From NCBI GenBank assembly GCA_019420585.1, contig JAHZGX010000020.1, positions 223,855 to 287,854 on the forward strand: a stretch of DNA of 64,000 nucleotides, written 5' to 3'. The position numbers were made by a program, and so were the translations under genes. Below the pieces are notes generated by a model, which searched no databases, was not told the DNA's origin, and was given only the letters and a program-made list of their open reading frames with translations. Shown here piece by piece: positions 59,472 to 64,000 of this stretch. Position 1 is the stretch's first letter. Each line of letters starts with the position of its first letter. Source of the DNA: Prevotellaceae bacterium (GTDB taxonomy: Bacteria; Bacteroidota; Bacteroidia; Bacteroidales; Bacteroidaceae).

Positions 59472-61976
59472 TCACTCTGGTAATTGGGGTATCCGGGACA
59501 TGTCCAGCCTATTGTGAGCCGTCTGCTGGTAGCGTCCGGCTTTGAAGGCTATGCTTGCACCGTTGCCGCTGTTGGGGAACCGCACGTCATCGTTCTTGTA
59601 GTCGTCGGCAGAGCAGTTCTCGCCTTCCACGTCATCTCCCAGTGGCAGTGCGCCATCGTAGGCTCCCAGCATGGGTGTGCGCATTTCGCCCACCAGTGCA
59701 TAGACGTTCATGTCATCGTCAGACTGCACCTGCTGTGCCTGTCCTGTGCGCATCAGTCCGTGGTAGGTGAGTGCGTAGATGCCTTCGGGCATGCCTTCCA
59801 GGGTCTGCGTGATGCTGCCGGACTTCCAGTTGTACCATGTTGCCACTTTGTAGCCTTCTGGCCCTTCGCTGGAATTGCTTGCGGCGTTGCCGTCTTCTTC
59901 CTTCTCTACAATCCACCCTGTCCAGTCTTTCTGTGCCCAGTCTGGATTGGTGAAGAGTGAGGTGATGTCCGTTCCGGGAACTATGTCACCCTTGAGCGCA
60001 TTGGTGAGCAGCAGTTCGGCAAATGCCTCTTCGGCTGCCAGTTCCTCCACGTTGAGCGTGCCATTAGCCATGATGTAGGCGGCAGTGCCGTTGGCGTATG
60101 CATCGCTCGGTCCGGCATTTTCATCCAGGTATCCGTTGAGCAGGATGGCTGCGGGGCCTGTCAGTCCGGGCTGTGCGGCCAGTTGTGCCTTGATGGCCTC
60201 TATCTTGTTCTGGTAAGAACTGTAGGCCACGATGCTCTTGCGCAGGGCAGTTTCAGCCTCGGCCAGAGCCTTGTATGCCTCGGTCAGGTCTTCGGCATTC
60301 TTTGCCTTGGCGATGGCTGCTTCAAGTGCATCTTTCACGCTCTGCTGTGCCATGGCTTCCTGATAGTTCTCGTTGGCTTCCTCTACGTCGTTGGCTATCA
60401 AGGCCAGTGCCTCTGCATCGTTGCCGTAGAAAGCCAGTCCCCAGTCATCGGCGTAAAGCACGTCATCATTCTGGTGCTTCTCACGGATTAGACCTATGGT
60501 CAGCACGCCGTCGTTGACGTAGGCAAACACATGGTTGTCGTCATATCTGCCTTGCTGCATCCACAGTCTTGCCGTGTTCACGTCGGTTGGGCTGAACCAT
60601 CCCTCGCCGCAGAAGTCGGCCTCAGAGGTGGCTCCCTCACCGGTCAAAGAGGCATACTGCGTGTCGTGGATGTCGCCGAAGGGCTTGTTCATGCGCACTC
60701 CGCAGCCTGTGGCATAGAGCATGATGTTGCGCTGAGCCGGGGTCAGTCTGCTTGCCTTGGTATAATACAGATTTCCTGCTCCGTAACGTGACGTACCTTT
60801 CAGGTTTAAGCGGTAGACGCCGTTGGGCAGTGAGGTCAGTTCCTGACGCGTGTTGAAATCTTGGTTGCTGGCGGTCAGTATGCCGTTGCGGTACGTCATG
60901 CTGCTTCCGTTCCAGCCGTTGCCGTCATGGCAGTTGGCACCCTTGATGAGGTAGGTGGCATCCACGGGGTTGCTCTCACTGGCCTGGTTCATCTTGTTCA
61001 GCAGGTGGCTGAGCAGGAGCCCGGGCAGTTGCTTTTTGGCCTCGGTCAGTTGCTCGTCGGTGCTCTCGCTGTTGTCCAATATGGACGTTATCGCAGTGAG
61101 GTCGGCCTCGGGGAACTGCTTCTCGGCCTCCTCTATGGCGGCCTTCAGTTCGGCATAGGCTTGGCTCACTATCAATTCGGGCTCATCCGGCGTATTCACG
61201 CGTATAGTTTGGCGGCTCATGTCGAATGTCACGTTGTATGTGCCCATGGGTATGCGCCAGTTGCGGTCGCCATAATATCGGTCGCAGGCATACTCCACAC
61301 CCGGCAGCAGGTTCATGTTGGGTACGTTGCTGCTGTATCGTCCCTCGTTGCCTCCGCCCCATGAGGCACAGACGCAGAAGTCGCCGTAGCCGTCGTTGCT
61401 CTCATCAAGCACGATTTGTCCAGTGTATATTCCGTTGCCCTGGTGCTTCAGCATGTAGCTGACACCGGTTTCCTCATTCTTGCCGTAGCGTTGCCAGTGG
61501 CAGTCCTTCAGTTGCCCGTACACGATGACCTCGTCCAGATAGGCCGGTTCAATGGCTTCGAATCGCACCCGCTTATTGTCGGAATCCAGGTATACCATAT
61601 ATTTTCCGCCCACGCATTGGAAAGGGTTTGAGGCTCCAGAACCTTCCTGCAGGGAGTACCACTCCGTTCTGCCGGGAGTCACAAAGCGTCCTTCGCTTGT
61701 GGCGTTGTACAGGACTTGGCCGGAATTGTTCTTGTCAAAGAATAGGTCTACGCGGTTGCCCCAGCCCAGTGTGGGTGACGTGGACATCTCGGTGCGGGCA
61801 ACCATGTTCACCTCGCCGCTGTAGATTCCGTCCTCACCCTTGGTCAGGGGATACATGTCGGTCTGTGCCCAGTCTCCTGTGCCCACAAGTCCGCCCCGAC
61901 AATAATAGATGTCATCGGCAATGGCCGCTGTTGTGAGGAACAGGGTTGCCAGAAGCGAAAGTAGTCTTGCTTTCAT
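59472..61976 (-). CDS. N-terminal fragment of a frameshifted modular surface protein
   Basis: 834 aa with a signal peptide (MKARLLSLLATLFLTTAAIA). Residues about 23-265 are the first copy of the GG-L-x-G-T/V-G-x-W module found twice in the 57335-59461 fragment (CRGGLVGTGDWAQTDMYPLT, WGNRVDLFF). Helical linkers follow (DLTAITSILDNSESTDEQL), then two beta-sandwich, carbohydrate-binding-like regions (YLIKGANCHDGNGWNGSSM, SGSITQTLEGMPEGIYALTY). The frame ends abruptly after GASIAFKAGRYQQT in an out-of-frame tail. The sum of both parts is about 1546 aa. A TATCTTTG (minus strand, 62103-62096) is a possible -7 box. Confidence 0.8.
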   Translation of the reverse strand: MKARLLSLLATLFLTTAAIADDIYYCRGGLVGTGDWAQTDMYPLTKGEDGIYSGEVNMVARTEMSTSPTLGWGNRVDLFFDKNNSGQVLYNATSEGRFVTPGRTEWYSLQEGSGASNPFQCVGGKYMVYLDSDNKRVRFEAIEPAYLDEVIVYGQLKDCHWQRYGKNEETGVSYMLKHQGNGIYTGQIVLDESNDGYGDFCVCASWGGGNEGRYSSNVPNMNLLPGVEYACDRYYGDRNWRIPMGTYNVTFDMSRQTIRVNTPDEPELIVSQAYAELKAAIEEAEKQFPEADLTAITSILDNSESTDEQLTEAKKQLPGLLLSHLLNKMNQASESNPVDATYLIKGANCHDGNGWNGSSMTYRNGILTASNQDFNTRQELTSLPNGVYRLNLKGTSRYGAGNLYYTKASRLTPAQRNIMLYATGCGVRMNKPFGDIHDTQYASLTGEGATSEADFCGEGWFSPTDVNTARLWMQQGRYDDNHVFAYVNDGVLTIGLIREKHQNDDVLYADDWGLAFYGNDAEALALIANDVEEANENYQEAMAQQSVKDALEAAIAKAKNAEDLTEAYKALAEAETALRKSIVAYSSYQNKIEAIKAQLAAQPGLTGPAAILLNGYLDENAGPSDAYANGTAAYIMANGTLNVEELAAEEAFAELLLTNALKGDIVPGTDITSLFTNPDWAQKDWTGWIVEKEEDGNAASNSSEGPEGYKVATWYNWKSGSITQTLEGMPEGIYALTYHGLMRTGQAQQVQSDDDMNVYALVGEMRTPMLGAYDGALPLGDDVEGENCSADDYKNDDVRFPNSGNGASIAFKAGRYQQTAHNRLDMSRIPQLPE

Positions 61977-62443
61977 GAATTGTTGTTTAATTAGTTGTTA
62001 AGTAATGGTTTGTGTCCCTCTCTCTGCTTGCCGCGCAATGCTTTCGGACATGTGGCAAGGCTTTGCATGGGGGTGGACGTGCCTCCATACCGTCGCAAAG
62101 ATAGCGAAAAAAGTGGGAGGGGGGGGAGATTATCTTTGTTTTTTCTTGTGAAAAATCGTTTTATCGGCATTTTGCCATGCCGATGTTGCTTTTTCATCTC
62201 TTCGATGATGCGGGCTGCACGTGCTGCGCAGGGCGTTCCTGTCCTGTCTAGGCTTGTGTTCCCGGTTTCCTGCATTTCTGAGCCTCTGAAAGTGCATAGC
62301 GGTGCGATGGCCAACGCAGTGCTCTCCGTTGGCACATGAAGCGCTCTTCATCAGCCGATGAAGAGCGCTGCGTTTTTAACATTTGTTGGGAGCGTTTCCC
62401 CTGCCTTGCTGTTTCTGCTGTCTGGCAGGCGGCGCAATGTGCT
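61977..62443. other. 467-base gap with structured-RNA-like features
   Basis: No protein gene is supported. Both strands carry a TAnnTTTG element (62103-62096 minus; 62131-62138 plus). The plus strand then has a hairpin TCGGCAT...ATGCCGA (62164-62183), a second at 62310-62333 and a T-tailed hairpin at 62340-62377. A poly-G run lies at 62117-62127. Confidence 0.5.
62340..62377 (+). terminator. Rho-independent terminator, rightward
   Basis: A 13-base stem (62340-62352 with 62357-62369, AGCGCTCTTCATC), a 4-base loop AGCC, then GCGTTTTT. It points rightward, although both flanking genes are leftward. Confidence 0.55.
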
Positions 62444-64000
62444 TTAGGCGTAACTGTGCATGCCCCCCAGCAGGTAATTTACACCGAAGTAAGTCATCAG
62501 CAGGCAGGCGAGTGCCAGCAGGGAATAAAGGCGGTAGTGAGAGTCCTTGCGAAACCACGGGAGCGACTTCGTGTGGAGCGGGATGCTGTAGACAATGAGG
62601 CATACGAGTGCCCAACTTTCCTTGGGATCCCAACTCCAGTATGTGCCCCATGACACATTGGCCCACACCGCACCCAGGAAAATGCCCGCCGCCAGGCAGA
62701 ATACGGCGGGGCGCAGCAGGCTGCGCTCCACCAGGGAGAGTGCCAGCAGGGCATAGCTGACCATGATGACGCTCACGTGTGCACTGAGCCAGGGGCTGTG
62801 CAGGACGGGCATGAGCGAGGTGATTTGCGGGTCCATCTCCCCCAGGTGAGCCACCAGAAGCATGAAGGCGGTGGCCAGGACACCGAAAGCCTGCATGCCG
62901 CGATGCCCATGGAACAGCGTGCCGCAAGTGAGGCAGAAAGACAGGAAGAGCATGGTCTCGTAACCGTTGCTCAGGGGAATGTGTCCTGCTATGTACCAGC
63001 GCGCAGCCAGCAGCAGCGTGAGCAGCAGTGCCAGTGCTCCGTGGAGCAGGCCGGCCGGCACGGCGCACCAGGCCAGGCGTGGCCGTCGGGAAAGCATGAG
63101 CAGCAAGGCCAGCATGAAGGCAGAGGCCATGCAGATTACAGTCCAGTCCATGCGGTTGTACAGGAGTTCGGCATTCACCTTCGTGGGGCTGAGTTGCTGC
63201 CCTTCGGCAGGCACTCCGGTGAAGAGCGTCCCCTGCATGAGCATGAGCACGAGTCCCACTCTCTCGCGCACCTTGTCATCGATGGTGTCCATCCCTTTCA
63301 GACTCGGGGGCATGGAGGAGTAGTCAATGAAACTGGCCAGTGTGCGGTATTCTCCGCGCCGTACGCGTATGAGCGGCTGACCGGCCCATTCGGCCGGCCG
63401 CAATGCCATGCTGCATACCACCTGCGTGGCCGACAGCCCGTGGTAGGTGCGCTTGCCGTACACTTTGAGCAGGAATTCCTGACACATCGTGCCCATGGGA
63501 GCCACGCGCCCGTTCCACACCACCTGCTCACGCTCCATCACGGCCGCCTTGTCGCTTCCTATGCTGGGCAGTGACTGAGCCGCCTGTACCGATGCGACCG
63601 GCAGGATGAGCAGCAGGAACGGCAGGATTTTGGCGGCACGCTTCCTGCGGGGCAGTGACAGGACCATCATGCAGAGTCCCAGCAGTGCGTAGCCAGCATA
63701 GGTGATGGCCGTGCCCCAGGGATCATAACTCACGGAGAGGATGCTGCCGTGCCGGTCTTCATCGAACGAACTCTGGTAGAGACGGTAGCCTTGGATGCGC
63801 CCTATGCGGTTCATGGAGATGTGCACCTGTTGGTTTCCGGGGTGCAGGGTAATCTGGCTCACGTAGTCTTGCGGTGTGTCCGTTCCGGGGTAGCAGCGCA
63901 CCATGAAGGTGTCCAGCCTGAGGCTGAAGGGCAGGGGACGCAGCGTGTGCCCGTTCTCCATGTATTGGCTCACGGGTACACCCTGGCGCAAGTGCAGCAT
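62444..64000 (-). CDS. ResB-CcsA type cytochrome c biogenesis protein, 5'-truncated
   Basis: 518 residues up to the window edge. The first ~100 (ITLHPGNQQVHISMNRIGRI, YDPWGTAITYAGYALLG) are the C-terminal part of a ResB/Ccs1 domain. A short periplasmic region follows. The last ~250 residues are a CcsA domain: GHIPLSNGYETMLFLSF, then the haem-binding WWD-like signature WGTYWSWDPKESWAL, flanked by histidines in membrane helices. ResB-CcsA fusions ligate haem to apocytochrome c (system II) and are known in Bacteroidota and epsilonproteobacteria, often next to nrfHA. The ATG at 64000-63998 is probably an internal Met; the true start lies outside. Confidence 0.9.
   Translation of the reverse strand: MLHLRQGVPVSQYMENGHTLRPLPFSLRLDTFMVRCYPGTDTPQDYVSQITLHPGNQQVHISMNRIGRIQGYRLYQSSFDEDRHGSILSVSYDPWGTAITYAGYALLGLCMMVLSLPRRKRAAKILPFLLLILPVASVQAAQSLPSIGSDKAAVMEREQVVWNGRVAPMGTMCQEFLLKVYGKRTYHGLSATQVVCSMALRPAEWAGQPLIRVRRGEYRTLASFIDYSSMPPSLKGMDTIDDKVRERVGLVLMLMQGTLFTGVPAEGQQLSPTKVNAELLYNRMDWTVICMASAFMLALLLMLSRRPRLAWCAVPAGLLHGALALLLTLLLAARWYIAGHIPLSNGYETMLFLSFCLTCGTLFHGHRGMQAFGVLATAFMLLVAHLGEMDPQITSLMPVLHSPWLSAHVSVIMVSYALLALSLVERSLLRPAVFCLAAGIFLGAVWANVSWGTYWSWDPKESWALVCLIVYSIPLHTKSLPWFRKDSHYRLYSLLALACLLMTYFGVNYLLGGMHSYA

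Noticed and set aside
61995..62339. 114-codon open frames on both strands in the last gap
   Set aside because: No motif, poor composition, and they cross predicted hairpins and a poly-G run.
1..64000. tRNA, rRNA or known riboswitch
   Set aside because: I looked through the intergenic regions for cloverleaf arms with GTTC-type T loops and for common riboswitch cores and saw none.

Overview
The window looks like chromosome from a Bacteroidales bacterium, most likely Prevotellaceae. The evidence is promoters of the TTG-N18-20-TAnnTTTG type instead of -35/-10 boxes, a frdCAB fumarate reductase operon, a fused FeoA-FeoB iron transporter, an HU-like protein of the Bacteroidota type, fasciclin-domain lipoproteins, C-terminal tails resembling type IX secretion sorting domains, and the gene order mnmG-apt-uvrC-dtd-mazG-deoC. 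Most genes are near 50-55% GC. Two blocks (about 25.1-31.6 kb and 35.4-38.2 kb) are far richer in GC, and one island (about 33.05-35.44 kb) is strikingly AT-rich.

Layout. 0-7 kb: a truncated lipoprotein gene and a leftward housekeeping cluster (mnmG, apt, uvrC, dtd, MazG-like, deoC). 7.1-10.8 kb: frdCAB, in which FrdC carries an unusual 61-residue cysteine-rich tail. 11.4-12.6 kb: an OmpA-type porin. 12.8-23.8 kb: a rightward run of acetyltransferase, parE, coaD, S41 protease, ybeY, ruvB, a nucleoside-recognition (SpmA/B-like) membrane protein, a flippase and a Tat-signal Gfo/Idh oxidoreductase. 23.9-28.9 kb: leftward M16 protease, feoAB, a FeoB-associated cysteine-rich peptide and an acyltransferase. 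29-31.6 kb: a GH29 alpha-L-fucosidase and a secreted beta-rich protein. 31.6-32.5 kb: tandem repeats that form the 5' leader of an HU-like gene. 33.4-35.4 kb: the AT-rich island, with a DxD glycosyltransferase-like protein followed by a small Gly/Ser-rich protein with a duplicated aromatic motif. 35.4-38.2 kb: a macroglobulin-like surface protein whose start codon lies inside the last island gene. 38.3-44.3 kb: leftward dapB, lepB, an apparently dead lepB paralogue, wbqC, rluA-type and PHP genes. 44.5-47.4 kb: DUF2851, thioesterase and dprA. 47.4-62 kb: a leftward surface locus with two paralogous FAS1 lipoproteins, a three-repeat glycoside-hydrolase-like protein, small and very large putative sorting-domain proteins (the large one split by a frameshift), and a 1.9 kb scar holding an IS982-like remnant. 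The end of the window cuts a ResB-CcsA type cytochrome c biogenesis gene.

The candidates for something undescribed are the AT-rich island gene pair (putative glycosyltransferase plus putative substrate), the three-barrel glycoside-hydrolase-like protein inside the FAS1 locus, the recurrent 21-24 bp intergenic tandem repeats (five arrays, one within the transcribed leader of the HU gene), and the cysteine-rich FrdC tail. All functions are inferred by reading the sequence; no database search was run.
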